Shown here: piece after piece, positions 1 to 9,990 of the stretch
Layout: every line of letters starts with the position of its first letter
Numbering within the stretch: position 1 is the stretch's first letter
Assembly (NCBI RefSeq): GCF_002150035.1
Contig: NZ_NETS01000010.1
Span: 806,001-870,000 of the forward strand
From: Leptospira venezuelensis
Lineage (GTDB): Bacteria; Spirochaetota; Leptospiria; Leptospirales; Leptospiraceae
Direction of reading: 5' to 3'
Length of the DNA: 64,000 bases
Position numbers and translations under genes: made by a program
Notes under the pieces: model-generated
Told to the model about the DNA's origin: nothing
Database searches by the model: none
The model's input: the letters and a program-made list of their open reading frames with translations, nothing else

Positions 1-129
1 TTGTGTAAAATGTTAAGAGTCTTTTTAGGAAATTTGAACGAGTTTCTTACGTAATGATACCGGATTAAGATCAGATATTGTGGTCTTTTCTTTTTATAGT
101 ATCTGTAAGACTCTTGGAATCTCATTTTA

Positions 130-153
130 TTTATGTAGGAGGTCCTACATAAA
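130..153. repeat. perfect palindrome upstream of the M20 peptidase gene
   Basis: Two perfect 11-base arms (TTTATGTAGGA and TCCTACATAAA) flank a 2-base centre in the AT-rich region ahead of the first gene. It could be a dispersed palindromic repeat, an operator, or a hairpin in the leader or in the tail of the gene left of the window. No U-tract follows directly, so a classical terminator is not favoured. The rest of bases 1-281 shows only a widely spaced 9-base inverted repeat (AAGAGTCTT near base 15, AAGACTCTT near base 109) and no gene. Confidence 0.6.
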
Positions 154-281
154 ATTATAACATTCCATTCACGGAATCAAAGGAAAACTCCTTGCAGAGG
201 TGTGATGACAGAATAATTTTTTACGGGCTTCTATACCGAAAAGATTAGAAGCCAATAAAGAAAGACTAGTGGAGAGGAAAT

Positions 282-1742
282 ATGTCCCTCAAAAAAATCG
301 GGATCACGATCCTTGCTCTTATCGCGATCTTCATCATTTATACAATCGCATTTACTGAAAAAGGGATCAAACCTATCCAGCCGGAAGCAACTGCTCCAAG
401 TTTAGATTATTCTGCTTTAAGTGAAGAAGCCGCAAAAGATCTACAAGCTTATATAAGAATCGCAACTATCAGGGGTAGAGAGAAAGAAGGAGCACTCTTT
501 TTAAAATCTATCTTAGACAAGAGAGGAATTCCCTCTCGCATAATTGAATATCCTGGTAAGCCGGATAGAGCATCTCTTCTTGCTGAACTAAAAGGTAAAG
601 ATACAACTAAAGAAGGTTTAATACTTACAAATCATATCGATGTTGTTGAAGCAGATGCAAAAGACTGGGATGTTCCACCATTCTCCGGAGTAAGAAAAGG
701 AGATAGAATTCATGGAAGAGGAGCAGTGGATGTTAAGGGTCTTGGCATCATGCAGCTCTATGCATTTTTACTTATTCATGAGAAGAAAATCCCGCTCGAA
801 AGAAACTTAATGTTCCTTGCTATCGCAGATGAAGAAAGTCGCTCAGAACATGGAGCTAGATTCTTAGTAGATAAACATAAAGAAATATTCAACGGATATG
901 AATATGTTTGGAACGAAGGTGGAACCGGATCCAAAGACATAGCAATTAAAGGATCTAAAGTATTTAATATTCAACTCGCAGAAAAAGGTGCTGTGTGGCT
1001 GGACTTAAAAGCTAAATCAATTCCCGGACATGGAAGTACTCCTCCAGTGAGTTATGCTGCTAAGTCAATGGTAGATTTTCTACAAGATGTACAGAACATC
1101 GGAAACAAAACGATGATCAAGGATGAGACTGCAGCATTCTTCTATTCATTGGGAGCTATCAGTAATTTTCCCGATTCGTTTGTGCTAAAGAGATCTAGAA
1201 ACCCATTGCTCTTTATCATCTTAAAAGGTGTGATCAACTCTAATAGACACTTGAGAGCAATGACTAGGAACACTGTGAGTTTAACTGGAATAGATAGTCA
1301 TCCGATCGGAATGAATGTGATTACTTCTGAGACAACTGGTTCACTGGACATTCGTATTCTTCCGGGACAAGATGAGAAAAAGATCTTTGAAGAAGTAAAA
1401 GCACTCGGAGAAAAATACGGAGTAGAAGTCAGTGCACGTCACTTAGAGTCCGGAAGTATCTCTCCTATGGATGGATTATTATTTAGAGTTCTTGCTGGAA
1501 CTGTGACTGCAGTGGAGCCTGGATCGATCGCAACTCCATTCTTATCACCTGGAACTACAGACAGTTCTTATCTTAGACAGATCGGATTAAAATGTTACGG
1601 ACTCATTCCTGCATTACTTTCCTCGGAGGAGATAGATGGTATTCATGGTAAGAATGAGAGCATGAGTATTCCTCAGCTCAAGATGGGAATTGAAATTTTA
1701 TTCAAGTCCATCATAGAATACAATCACCAAGTCGCAAAGTAG
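282..1742 (+). CDS. membrane-anchored M20 family metallopeptidase
   Basis: Probable zinc-dependent amidohydrolase of the M20 (CPS1/PM20D1-like) family, which cleaves peptides or N-acyl amino acids. Residues 5-25 form one hydrophobic anchor, so the catalytic domain should sit in the periplasm. Metal-ligand motifs are visible: NHIDVVEAD (His-x-Asp), GRGAVDVKG (bridging Asp), ADEES (catalytic Glu pair) and a C-terminal IHGKNE His. A dimerisation lid domain lies at roughly residues 230-370. The ATG follows GAGAGGAAA. The stop is 1 nt from rsmG, so the two are probably co-transcribed. The substrate cannot be read from the sequence. Confidence 0.85.
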   Translation: MSLKKIGITILALIAIFIIYTIAFTEKGIKPIQPEATAPSLDYSALSEEAAKDLQAYIRIATIRGREKEGALFLKSILDKRGIPSRIIEYPGKPDRASLLAELKGKDTTKEGLILTNHIDVVEADAKDWDVPPFSGVRKGDRIHGRGAVDVKGLGIMQLYAFLLIHEKKIPLERNLMFLAIADEESRSEHGARFLVDKHKEIFNGYEYVWNEGGTGSKDIAIKGSKVFNIQLAEKGAVWLDLKAKSIPGHGSTPPVSYAAKSMVDFLQDVQNIGNKTMIKDETAAFFYSLGAISNFPDSFVLKRSRNPLLFIILKGVINSNRHLRAMTRNTVSLTGIDSHPIGMNVITSETTGSLDIRILPGQDEKKIFEEVKALGEKYGVEVSARHLESGSISPMDGLLFRVLAGTVTAVEPGSIATPFLSPGTTDSSYLRQIGLKCYGLIPALLSSEEIDGIHGKNESMSIPQLKMGIEILFKSIIEYNHQVAK

Positions 1743-1743
1743 A

Positions 1744-2509
1744 ATGACAGAAACAGAGACAAGCCATCCGGACTTTAATCATGATCCGGATGGGATCCAA
1801 GCCGCGGTTAAATATAGATTTTCAAAAGACGCAGAACAGATCCTTCCCTTATTCGATTGGGAACTTGTCTCTTCATTCTTAACCTTCCTAAAAGAAAAGA
1901 ACCAAGCAGGCGGTTTTTTTTCTAAAAGAGATACAAACGAGATCTTAGATCGCCATGTATTAGAGTCCATCTTTCATATTTATAAGATCCGTTCCATCGT
2001 TGGATCGTTTAACAGTATGAAGGTGGGAGATGCCGGGACAGGTCCAGGCATACCTGGCTTCTTCTTTCGTTGTTTAATAGAGAAGGAAAGGCCTAAACTA
2101 GTCCTATTAGATTCACAAAGAAGAAAACTCTCTCACACAGAAACGTTTGTGAAAGAAAACAAAATCACAGGGGTTGATTTCCTTTTTGCAAGGGCGGAGG
2201 ACTGGAAAACTGACTGGAATTTAGGTGTTTCTAGGGGGTTTGTACCTTATCCTTGGAGCGCAGAAGTCTTAAGTAGGTGTATTATAAAAGGAGGATATTA
2301 TGTCCCTTTTATCGGGAAAGACGAGTTTGATGCAAAGATTGAAAAGAAGATCTTAACTGATAGTGGCTTTGAAGTTCTTAAGACTGTATTTTTATCTGAA
2401 CTTGAATTTTTAGGCATGCGACATATTAAAGTCTTGAAAAAGGTCGGATCGGCAAGGCAAGGTATTCCTAGAGCTTGGAAGCTTCTCGAGAAGGAGAGCA
2501 AAGAATTCT

Positions 2510-2535
<26 letters not shown>
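1744..2535 (+). CDS. rsmG: 16S rRNA m7G527 methyltransferase RsmG
   Basis: SAM-dependent methyltransferase expected to modify G527 of 16S rRNA. The SAM site is KVGDAGTGPGIPG near residues 92-104, followed by LLDSQRRKLS and the downstream RAEDW motif typical of RsmG/GidB. At 263 residues it is somewhat longer than usual because of a charged N-terminal extension. Its 3' end overlaps parA by 26 nt, in the rsmG-parA-parB order common near replication origins. The parA ribosome-binding site lies inside this gene, which suggests translational coupling. Confidence 0.87.
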
Positions 2536-3270
<735 letters not shown>

Positions 3271-3271
<1 letters not shown>

Positions 3272-4152
3272 TGAGTGCCAGCGCAAAACCGAAAGCATTA
3301 GGAAGGGGACTCGGGAATTTAATTCCTGTTTCGGAGGAAAAATCTTTCAAGGAAGCAGGCGGAGAAGGTTCGCTCAGAGAGGTAAAACTTTCAGAGATCC
3401 GTCCCAATCCTGACCAACCAAGAAGAACTTTTAATGAAGAATCATTGCGCGAACTTGCAGAGACCATCAAGGCTCACGGAGTTATCCAACCGATAGTTGT
3501 TAAAGACACCGGTTCCGGATATGAGATCATCTCCGGAGAAAGAAGATACCGTGCATGTAAAATTGCAGGCTTCGTAAAAATCCCTGTCGTAGTTAAAAAA
3601 GCAAATGTGCAGCAAACTTTGGAAATGGCCCTTATCGAAAATATCCAAAGAGAAAATCTAAATCCGATCGAAGAGGCTTTGGCTTACAAAACTCTTTCTG
3701 AAAAATCCGGATTAAAGATCACTGATATTGCATCTAGAGTCGGTAAGAACAGAGCGACCGTATCCAACTTAATTCGTCTTTTACAATTGCCTGATTCAGT
3801 TATGGATCTGGTTAAGAATGGTAGAATATCCGAAGGTCATGCAAGACCTCTTCTATCCATTGCGGATCGTAAAAAATCAGAACAGCTCGCTTACCAAATT
3901 GCAGAGAAAGGTTTAACAGTTCGCCAAGTAGAAGATATAGTTGCAAACTTAACGGAAGAAACTCCAGTCAGAGAGAAGAAAAAATCCAAACGTAAAGAAG
4001 TGGATATTGTAGAACTTGAGAACAAGTTCCGCAAAAAGTATTCGATGAAAGTGGATATCACTCATAATTCTTCTTCCGGAAAAGGAAAACTCAGTATTGC
4101 TTATCCAAGCTTGGATGCTTTACAAAAAGTTTTAGATGCCCTAGGATTATAA
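3271..4152 (+). CDS. parB: chromosome partitioning protein ParB (Spo0J)
   Basis: CTP-dependent clamp protein that loads at parS sites and works with ParA. The start MSASAKPKALGRGLGNLIP is the usual ParA-activating N-terminus. The nuclease-like/CTP domain carries IRPNPDQPRRTFNEESL and ISGERRYRAC (GERRxR), followed by IENIQRENLNPIEEA, a helix-turn-helix near residues 150-190 and a C-terminal dimerisation domain. No canonical parS 16-mer was seen in this window. Confidence 0.95.
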
Positions 4153-4186
4153 CCCGCTAAAGAATATTAGTTATCAGAATTAGCCT

Positions 4187-4606
4187 ATGAGTTCAAACGA
4201 TTCGGAATTCTATTATACTCTAAGAGTACGCTATTCCGAGATAGATGCGCAAGCAGTAGTATTCAACGCACATTATCTCACTTACTTTGATACCGCTTTG
4301 AACGAGTACATGAGATTTTTAAAGTACGACTATAAGGGCGAATTAGAGAAGAATGGTCTAGACTTTGTAGTCACTCGCTCTTTGATCGAATATAAATCGC
4401 CTGCAAGATTTGACGAAGAACTAAAAATTTATGTGAAAGCGGGAGAGATCAAACCTGCTAGTATTCTTTGGAATATCCAAGTTCGAAAAGGTTCGGATGA
4501 TACTTTAGTTTGTAATGGAGAATTGACCTGGGCATTTTTGGTATTGGAATCCAGAAAGCCAGCAAAACTACCGGAAGTATTTAAGAACTTAAGTTCTAAG
4601 AACTGA
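4187..4606 (+). CDS. acyl-CoA thioesterase, 4HBT hotdog family
   Basis: Single hotdog-fold domain of 139 residues. The motif RYSEIDAQAVVFNAHYLTYF contains the active-site Asp of the 4-hydroxybenzoyl-CoA thioesterase family (YbgC/FadM-like). It probably hydrolyses short- or medium-chain acyl-CoAs in the cytoplasm, but the substrate is unknown. The stop codon abuts the stop of the opposite-strand YaaR gene, forming a TGATCA junction with no room for a separate terminator. Confidence 0.8.
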   Translation: MSSNDSEFYYTLRVRYSEIDAQAVVFNAHYLTYFDTALNEYMRFLKYDYKGELEKNGLDFVVTRSLIEYKSPARFDEELKIYVKAGEIKPASILWNIQVRKGSDDTLVCNGELTWAFLVLESRKPAKLPEVFKNLSSKN

Positions 4607-5113
4607 TCAATTCATCAGGTCTACTAATAGACCACGAATATCTTCCATTCTTTTCATCAGATCAAAAGTAGAATTTTCGGGATGAATGATAAAGTCCGCT
4701 AAAGTTTGGATCTTATCATCTACTATCTGAACTACTTGGTAAACTTTCTCGGATCCGCCGCGGGCGCGAGTGCGTAAAGTTTCCAAACTTGTATTTCTAT
4801 CTAGAACTTCTTTCAAGATCCCTTGAACGATCCTTTTATAAACTTCCAGATTTGAGTAAGTAGGAGATTTTAGAAAATTTCTCTCTGCATCAGGAAGATC
4901 TCTAAGCAAAGAATTTAGATCTCTTGTTCTTTCCTGGTTATAAGGAAGTAGATGTTCTACTAAATCGAAAAATTCACTTTTAGAATCAGGTATCTGGGAA
5001 TCTGATACTGAACTAGGAACAGGTTGATATATAGAAGCACTTAGGGAAAGTCCGAAGTCTCTTTTTTTACGTGATTCTGTGCGAGGGTCTTTTTGCTGAG
5101 ATTGGATCTTCAA
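4607..5113 (-). CDS. YaaR family (DUF327) protein
   Basis: The region ERNFLKSPTYSNLEVYKRIV, followed by a long helical tail ending in RGLLVDLMN, matches the YaaR/DUF327 family as I know it. The family's biochemical function is not established. The first 40 or so residues are polar and likely disordered. The start overlaps the bactofilin stop by 4 nt (ATGA), so it is the last gene of the M23-bactofilin-YaaR unit. That context suggests a role in envelope or cell-shape organisation, which is inference only. Confidence 0.75.
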   Translation of the reverse strand: MKIQSQQKDPRTESRKKRDFGLSLSASIYQPVPSSVSDSQIPDSKSEFFDLVEHLLPYNQERTRDLNSLLRDLPDAERNFLKSPTYSNLEVYKRIVQGILKEVLDRNTSLETLRTRARGGSEKVYQVVQIVDDKIQTLADFIIHPENSTFDLMKRMEDIRGLLVDLMN

Positions 5114-5457
5114 TGAGTGGTCGGGTTAATCTTACAATTTCCCTCGAATTGTACTCCCTCTTCCATAACTACCTTTGGAGTGATAATATCACCTTTCATA
5201 CGGCAGCTTGCGAGTAGAGTCACTCGTTCCGACGCGAATATATTCCCATTAATTTCACCGCCGGCGACGACAATACGAGCTTTAATATCCGTATCGACGA
5301 TTCCGGTCTTTCCGATTAGGACTTTTCCGTCGGTTTTTATGGTTCCCCTAAAAATACCGTCAATACGTAGAAGCCCGGAAAGTTTGAAGTCTCCGCTGAA
5401 TTCGGCGCCTTCGCCGATGATGCTATTTACCGCTAATTGCTCTTCTGTATGGGCCAT
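5110..5457 (-). CDS. bactofilin family polymer protein
   Basis: A 115-residue bactofilin (DUF583). These proteins form non-polar filaments of stacked right-handed beta-helix subunits at the inner membrane and scaffold cell-wall enzymes. The core shows the repeating pattern: GEGAEFSGDFKLSGLLRIDG, GTIKTDGKVLIGKTG and GGEINGNIFASERV. It is compact, with short tails. The ATG overlaps the M23-like gene's stop (TGATG), so it should be translationally coupled. Bactofilin next to an M23-family gene is a recurrent pairing in cell-shape loci of other bacteria. Confidence 0.9.
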   Translation of the reverse strand: MAHTEEQLAVNSIIGEGAEFSGDFKLSGLLRIDGIFRGTIKTDGKVLIGKTGIVDTDIKARIVVAGGEINGNIFASERVTLLASCRMKGDIITPKVVMEEGVQFEGNCKINPTTH

Positions 5458-6455
5458 CAGTCTTGGATCTGGTTCAAGAATGCAAACGGATCGATCGCTC
5501 TGGTGCCCACATGAATTTCATAATGAAGACTGTATTGAGGACTGTTTTCCGATTTTCCAACGAAACCTAATACTTCGTTTTTGGAAATTTGCTGATTCGC
5601 TTTCACTTTTACACGATCCAGATTAGAGTAAATCGTTTTCCAACCGAACTTGTGAGCTACTTTTACGAAATATCCGGTGTTACGAGTGTATCCGATCTCG
5701 TAAACTGTACCAGGTGCAGTTGCCACTACTTCTGATCCAGGGAAAGCTCCGATATCCAATCCGTTGTTGAAGTCCCTGCGAGCGGTAACCGGATTCAGAT
5801 ATTCTCCATAAGGATAAAGAACATATCCTTTTACAGGCCAGACAGACGGGGTTTGACGGATTAGATTTTTACGTTTTTTTAATATACTTATGATTTCTTG
5901 AGTAAGTTCGTTCGCTACTTTAAGATTATGAACATCTTCTTTCAGTCGGAATACTTCTGCGCCCGGTGCTAAATTTTTATCGGAACCAAGAGAAAGTTTT
6001 TCTGCTCCACCGATCCCTTTTGCAACTTTGGAATTGTCTCCGGTCAATCTTCCGTAAAGAGCGCCTACATGATTGTGATAGTACTCAACATGCTCGTGAA
6101 GACCGTTGATCTCTTCTTTCATTTTTGCGGACTGACGAATGAAGTCTTGGTTGGATAAGTTCAATTCTGTAAGTTGGTGAATGGATCCTGAATGACTAAG
6201 AACGTTGATAGAGCTGATAAGAAGAAGGACCAGAATTGTCCCGATGAAGATGGTGATTGCTCTGTAAGAGATATGAAAGTTGATCGTCTTTTGTTCGGAG
6301 TGAGGGATCACCATGACGGTGAGACGTTCTTTACCCTTCTTATTCCAATTTGCTATTTTGATATCTAGCTTAAGCTTCAGATCTTGGTATTTGTATCTGA
6401 GCCTATAATAAAGTAGTGCAAGATAGGATTTAAGATTCAAGCTATTATGTCCCAA
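5457..6455 (-). CDS. M23/LytM-domain protein with degenerate metal site
   Basis: The N-terminus is cytoplasmic and basic. A transmembrane helix lies near residues 65-85, then a probable coiled coil at about 95-205, then a C-terminal LytM domain at about 215-325. The fold markers are clear (GLDIGAFPGSEVVATAPGTV, IDPFAFL). The HxGxD ligand reads NNGLD, the usual Y-x-HL reads YSNL, and the HxH reads SLH. Three histidines needed for zinc binding and catalysis therefore appear replaced. It may act as a non-catalytic activator or scaffold, as EnvC-type proteins do. It is first in the operon with bactofilin and YaaR. Confidence 0.85.
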   Translation of the reverse strand: MGHNSLNLKSYLALLYYRLRYKYQDLKLKLDIKIANWNKKGKERLTVMVIPHSEQKTINFHISYRAITIFIGTILVLLLISSINVLSHSGSIHQLTELNLSNQDFIRQSAKMKEEINGLHEHVEYYHNHVGALYGRLTGDNSKVAKGIGGAEKLSLGSDKNLAPGAEVFRLKEDVHNLKVANELTQEIISILKKRKNLIRQTPSVWPVKGYVLYPYGEYLNPVTARRDFNNGLDIGAFPGSEVVATAPGTVYEIGYTRNTGYFVKVAHKFGWKTIYSNLDRVKVKANQQISKNEVLGFVGKSENSPQYSLHYEIHVGTRAIDPFAFLNQIQD

Positions 6456-6559
6456 ACCAACGAGTTTCCCCGTTCCGTTGTTATGCTGTAAGGATTCTAA
6501 AAAATTCTCTTTTCAGTCAATACAAATCACGAAAACTGCCTTTTAAAAGCCGTTTTCAT

Positions 6560-7366
6560 ATGTACTCCATCATCGACACACATTGCCACTTAGATATAAT
6601 ACAAGAGCAAGGGCAGGATATTGCAGAATCTATAAAAAAAGCAAAAGAATCCGGTATAAAAAAGATCGTCCAGATCGGTATCGACCTTGAGAGTTCAATT
6701 AGAGCGAAAGGTTTATCTGAAAAATTTTCAAATGAAGAGATAGAAATATTTTATTCGATCGGTTGCCATCCGACTGAAACTCATGAATTTCCTAAAAAAG
6801 AAGAAATTTTGACATTAGTCAAAGAAAACGTGACGGACCGAAAGTTATCTGCGATTGGAGAGATCGGATTAGATTATTATCACGATGCTTCGACTAAGGC
6901 GTATCAGGCGGACGTGCTGCATTCTTTCTTAGAAGCTTCTGGTCAGTATTCACTTCCTGTAGTGATCCATTCAAGAGATGCTGCAGAAGATACGGTTTCT
7001 ATCTTAAAAGAACATAGAGACAAGGCATTTGGAGTGATCCATTGTTTTACTTATGATTATCCAACGGCGAAGAAGTTAGTGGATCTAGGATATTATATTT
7101 CCTTTTCGGGAATAGTCGCTTTTAAGAATGCAAGAGATATCCAAGAAGCCGCCGAAAAACTTCCGTTAGAAAGTATGCTCATCGAAACAGATGCACCCTT
7201 TCTTGCACCGCCTCCTTTCAGGGGAAAAAGAAATGAGCCATCCTATACTAAATTCGTTTTAGAAAAAATGTTCTCACTTAGAAAAGAATCCAACTCCGAA
7301 GTGGAAAAAACTTTGTATAATAATTCCTTAAAATTCACGCAAAGGAAGGCGTATCATCATGATTGA
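6560..7366 (+). CDS. tatD: TatD family metal-dependent hydrolase / DNase
   Basis: TIM-barrel hydrolase of the TatD family (3'-5' exonuclease or related phosphodiesterase). Metal-site motifs are IDTHCHLD at the N-terminus, GEIGLDYYHD in the middle, VIHSRDA, and LIETDAPFLAPPPFRGKRN at the C-terminus. The length of 268 residues is normal. The ATG lies about 100 nt from the divergent M23-like gene. The 3' end overlaps serS by 8 nt, so the two are one transcription unit. Confidence 0.92.
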   Translation: MYSIIDTHCHLDIIQEQGQDIAESIKKAKESGIKKIVQIGIDLESSIRAKGLSEKFSNEEIEIFYSIGCHPTETHEFPKKEEILTLVKENVTDRKLSAIGEIGLDYYHDASTKAYQADVLHSFLEASGQYSLPVVIHSRDAAEDTVSILKEHRDKAFGVIHCFTYDYPTAKKLVDLGYYISFSGIVAFKNARDIQEAAEKLPLESMLIETDAPFLAPPPFRGKRNEPSYTKFVLEKMFSLRKESNSEVEKTLYNNSLKFTQRKAYHHD

Positions 7367-8612
7367 TCTAAAATATATTACCGATAACACTGAAGAATTA
7401 AAATCCAATCTGGAACTAAGAGGTTTTAAAGACCTGGCTGTTTTGGACCAACTTGCAGATATCATCCAAAAGAAAAAAGTCCTCCAAAAGGAAGCGGATG
7501 TGTTCCGTGAGGAAAGAAATAAAGCAAGTAAAGAGATCGGAAAGGTAAAACAAGCAGGCGGAGATATTGCTGCCGCTTCTGCCGCCGTAAAAGAGATCGG
7601 AGATAAGATCAAAAAGATAGAAGATGATCTTGAATCTATAGAATCTAAACTATTAGAAATTAATTTGGGACTACCAAATATACTGGATAAAGATGTTCCT
7701 GTAGGCAAGAACGAACATGATAATAAAGTTTTGTATGAAGTTGGAGAAGTTCGAGATTATAAATTTACTCCAAAACCTCACTTCGAATTAGGAGAATCAT
7801 TAGGTTGGTTCAATTTTGAAAAGGGAACAAAACTCGCAGGTGCAAGAGCTTACACTTATTTTGGGCTTGGCGCTAAATTAGAAAGGGCATTAGCGAACTT
7901 AATGTTAGAAACTCATACTACTGAACATGGTTACACAGAAGTTTGGGTTCCAGTCATGGTAAACGACGAATGTATGACTACTACAGGTCAGTATCCTAAG
8001 TTCAAGGATGAATACTATAGATTAGAAAGAGATGAACTCAATCTTATTCCTACTGCAGAAGTTCCTCTTACAAATTTATATAGAGATGAAATCATCCTAG
8101 AAAATTCACTACCTATATCTATCACCGCCCATACTTCTTGTTTCAGAAGAGAAGCAGGTTCTTATGGAAAAGATACAAGAGGTTTGGTAAGAGTTCACCA
8201 ATTCCAGAAAGTAGAACTTGTAAAGTTTGCTCGCCCAGAAGACTCCGAAGAAGAACATAAAAAGATGCTTTCTCATGCGGAGAACATTCTAAAAAAATTA
8301 GGGATTCGATACAGAGTAATGCTATTATGCAGCGGGGATATTTCTGCTGCTTCTTCCAAAACGTATGATCTGGAAGTTTGGATGCCTGGTTTAAATCGTT
8401 GGATGGAAATTTCTTCCGTTTCTAACTTCAAAGATTTTCAGGCAAGACGCGGTAAGATCCGCTACAAATCTAAAGAAGGCAAAAACCAATTGGTCCATAC
8501 TTTGAACGGTTCCGGCTTAGCGATTGGCAGAACTTTAGCTGCAGTAATAGAAACGTATCAAAAAGAAGACGGAACTATTGAGTTCCCTGAGGCTTTGAAA
8601 AAATATCTCTGA
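7359..8612 (+). CDS. serS: seryl-tRNA synthetase
   Basis: Class II synthetase charging tRNA-Ser. The N-terminal 100 or so residues form the long antiparallel coiled coil that grips the tRNA variable arm. The catalytic core has motif 2 (TSCFRREAGSYGKDTRG) and motif 3 (NGSGLAIGRTLAAVIETYQ), with TAEVPLTNLY as the serine-binding TxE loop. At 417 residues it has the usual length. Its start lies inside the end of tatD, consistent with translational coupling. Confidence 0.97.
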   Translation: MIDLKYITDNTEELKSNLELRGFKDLAVLDQLADIIQKKKVLQKEADVFREERNKASKEIGKVKQAGGDIAAASAAVKEIGDKIKKIEDDLESIESKLLEINLGLPNILDKDVPVGKNEHDNKVLYEVGEVRDYKFTPKPHFELGESLGWFNFEKGTKLAGARAYTYFGLGAKLERALANLMLETHTTEHGYTEVWVPVMVNDECMTTTGQYPKFKDEYYRLERDELNLIPTAEVPLTNLYRDEIILENSLPISITAHTSCFRREAGSYGKDTRGLVRVHQFQKVELVKFARPEDSEEEHKKMLSHAENILKKLGIRYRVMLLCSGDISAASSKTYDLEVWMPGLNRWMEISSVSNFKDFQARRGKIRYKSKEGKNQLVHTLNGSGLAIGRTLAAVIETYQKEDGTIEFPEALKKYL

Positions 8613-8665
8613 TTTTTTCTTCGAAAAAGTATCAGGTTTTTCTCTAAAAGACAGATAGTTAGAGT

Positions 8666-9943
8666 ATGGCTCTTAAAATCCATACTCCTTCTTCTATTTC
8701 TTTCAAGATCATCTCCGTATTACTTTGCTATTTCATATTTGCCGGCTTTTCCATATCTGGCGCAGACGATTCTGCAAAAGGAAAAGTTGCTCCTTTAAAA
8801 GGAGAGATTAACACTTCCTTAAACGAATTTGGGATCAGCCTTTCGGAAGACGGAAACACTCTTTATTATTATTCGAAACGTAAAAATTCAAACTATTCGG
8901 ATCTATACAAATCTGTAAAAAACAAGGATGGTTGGAGTTCAGGTGTAGAAGTTTCCGAATTAAATTCTCAGTTTGATGATCAAAGCCCCTTTATTATAGA
9001 AAATGAGAAAGCAATTATCTTCTCCTCGAATCGAGACGGAAGTATAGAATTTAAATTGAGTAGTGGCAAGATTGGAGTCTCGAGAGATCTATATTTTGCT
9101 ACATTAAAAAATGGAACCTGGGACAAAGCGACTAGACTTCCTTTAGAAGTGAATACTCCGGCCATTGAGGAGAATCCATTTTTAGCAGGCAGCTATTTAT
9201 TCTTCACTCGTTATCCTTTCGGGAAAGTTGCAGAATCTGATATTTACATTTCTGAGTATAAAGATGGCTCATGGAGAAAAGCTATCCGTATGGAAAGTCC
9301 CGTGAATACGGAACATGCCGAAATTGCTGCAACTCTAAGCAGAGATAGTAAGTATTTATATTTTTCTTCCAATCGTCCCGGTGGTTATGGTGGATTAGAC
9401 ATTTATAAAGTAGAGATTAAGGAAGACGGTACCTTCTCCGCTGCCGTTAATCTTGGTCCAGTAATAAATTCAGCTGGTGACGAAGCATTCTATACGGAAA
9501 CTCCTGATGCAAAAAATGCATACTTTTGCAGGTTAGACAAGGAGGGTGGGAATTACGACATCTACGAATTCTCAGTGAATGAATGGGAAGAATTGAAGAA
9601 GAATAAAAAAATCTCCTTGGAATCTATTCATTTTCGGACCGGATCTTTCGAAATCGAAGAAGAATCTTTTGAAATTCTAGACAGATTGGTATCTTTCTTA
9701 AATGAAAACCCATCTATAAAATTGAAAATTACCGGTCATACTGATTTGCACGGAGATCCGAACGACAATTTGGAATTAAGTCGTAACCGATCCGGAGCAG
9801 TGAAGGAGTATCTGGTCAAAAAGGGAATTTCCTCTAGCAGATTTACTACGGATGGAAAGGGAAGCAGGGAGCCGATTTATCCAGAAAAAAACCCTGAAAC
9901 GGACCGCAAAAATCGCAGGACCGAATTTCAAATTTTAGAATAG
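8666..9943 (+). CDS. OmpA-family protein with PD40 repeats
   Basis: Residues 10-33 form a signal peptide or membrane anchor. Residues about 50-300 hold WD40-like PD40 repeats (LYYYSKRKNSNYSDLYKS, IIFSSNRDGS, LYFSSNRPGGYGGLDIY). Residues about 320-425 form an OmpA C-terminal peptidoglycan-binding domain (ITGHTDLHGDPNDNLELS, DRKNRRTEF) with the Asp/Arg pair that contacts diaminopimelate. It is probably a periplasmic or outer-membrane protein tethering the envelope to the wall. PD40-OmpA architecture is common in spirochaetes and Bacteroidetes. Confidence 0.87.
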   Translation: MALKIHTPSSISFKIISVLLCYFIFAGFSISGADDSAKGKVAPLKGEINTSLNEFGISLSEDGNTLYYYSKRKNSNYSDLYKSVKNKDGWSSGVEVSELNSQFDDQSPFIIENEKAIIFSSNRDGSIEFKLSSGKIGVSRDLYFATLKNGTWDKATRLPLEVNTPAIEENPFLAGSYLFFTRYPFGKVAESDIYISEYKDGSWRKAIRMESPVNTEHAEIAATLSRDSKYLYFSSNRPGGYGGLDIYKVEIKEDGTFSAAVNLGPVINSAGDEAFYTETPDAKNAYFCRLDKEGGNYDIYEFSVNEWEELKKNKKISLESIHFRTGSFEIEEESFEILDRLVSFLNENPSIKLKITGHTDLHGDPNDNLELSRNRSGAVKEYLVKKGISSSRFTTDGKGSREPIYPEKNPETDRKNRRTEFQILE

Positions 9944-9990
9944 ACTAAAAACTCCTTTAACAACCGGGAGATGCCGATAACCTAGGTATC

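Noticed and set aside
5117..5626. 169-codon plus-strand open frame across bactofilin and M23 ends
   Set aside because: Antisense shadow of two recognised genes with clear families on the minus strand.
6494..6520. Minus-strand promoter for the M23-like gene (TTGACT, TAGAAT)
   Set aside because: The hexamers are good but the spacer is only 15 nt, so it was not listed as a feature.
9977..9990. GATAACCTAGGTATC as a fourth copy of the CsoR-type operator
   Set aside because: It lacks the ATACC-N6-GGTAT spacing; the resemblance is limited to the CCTAGG centre.
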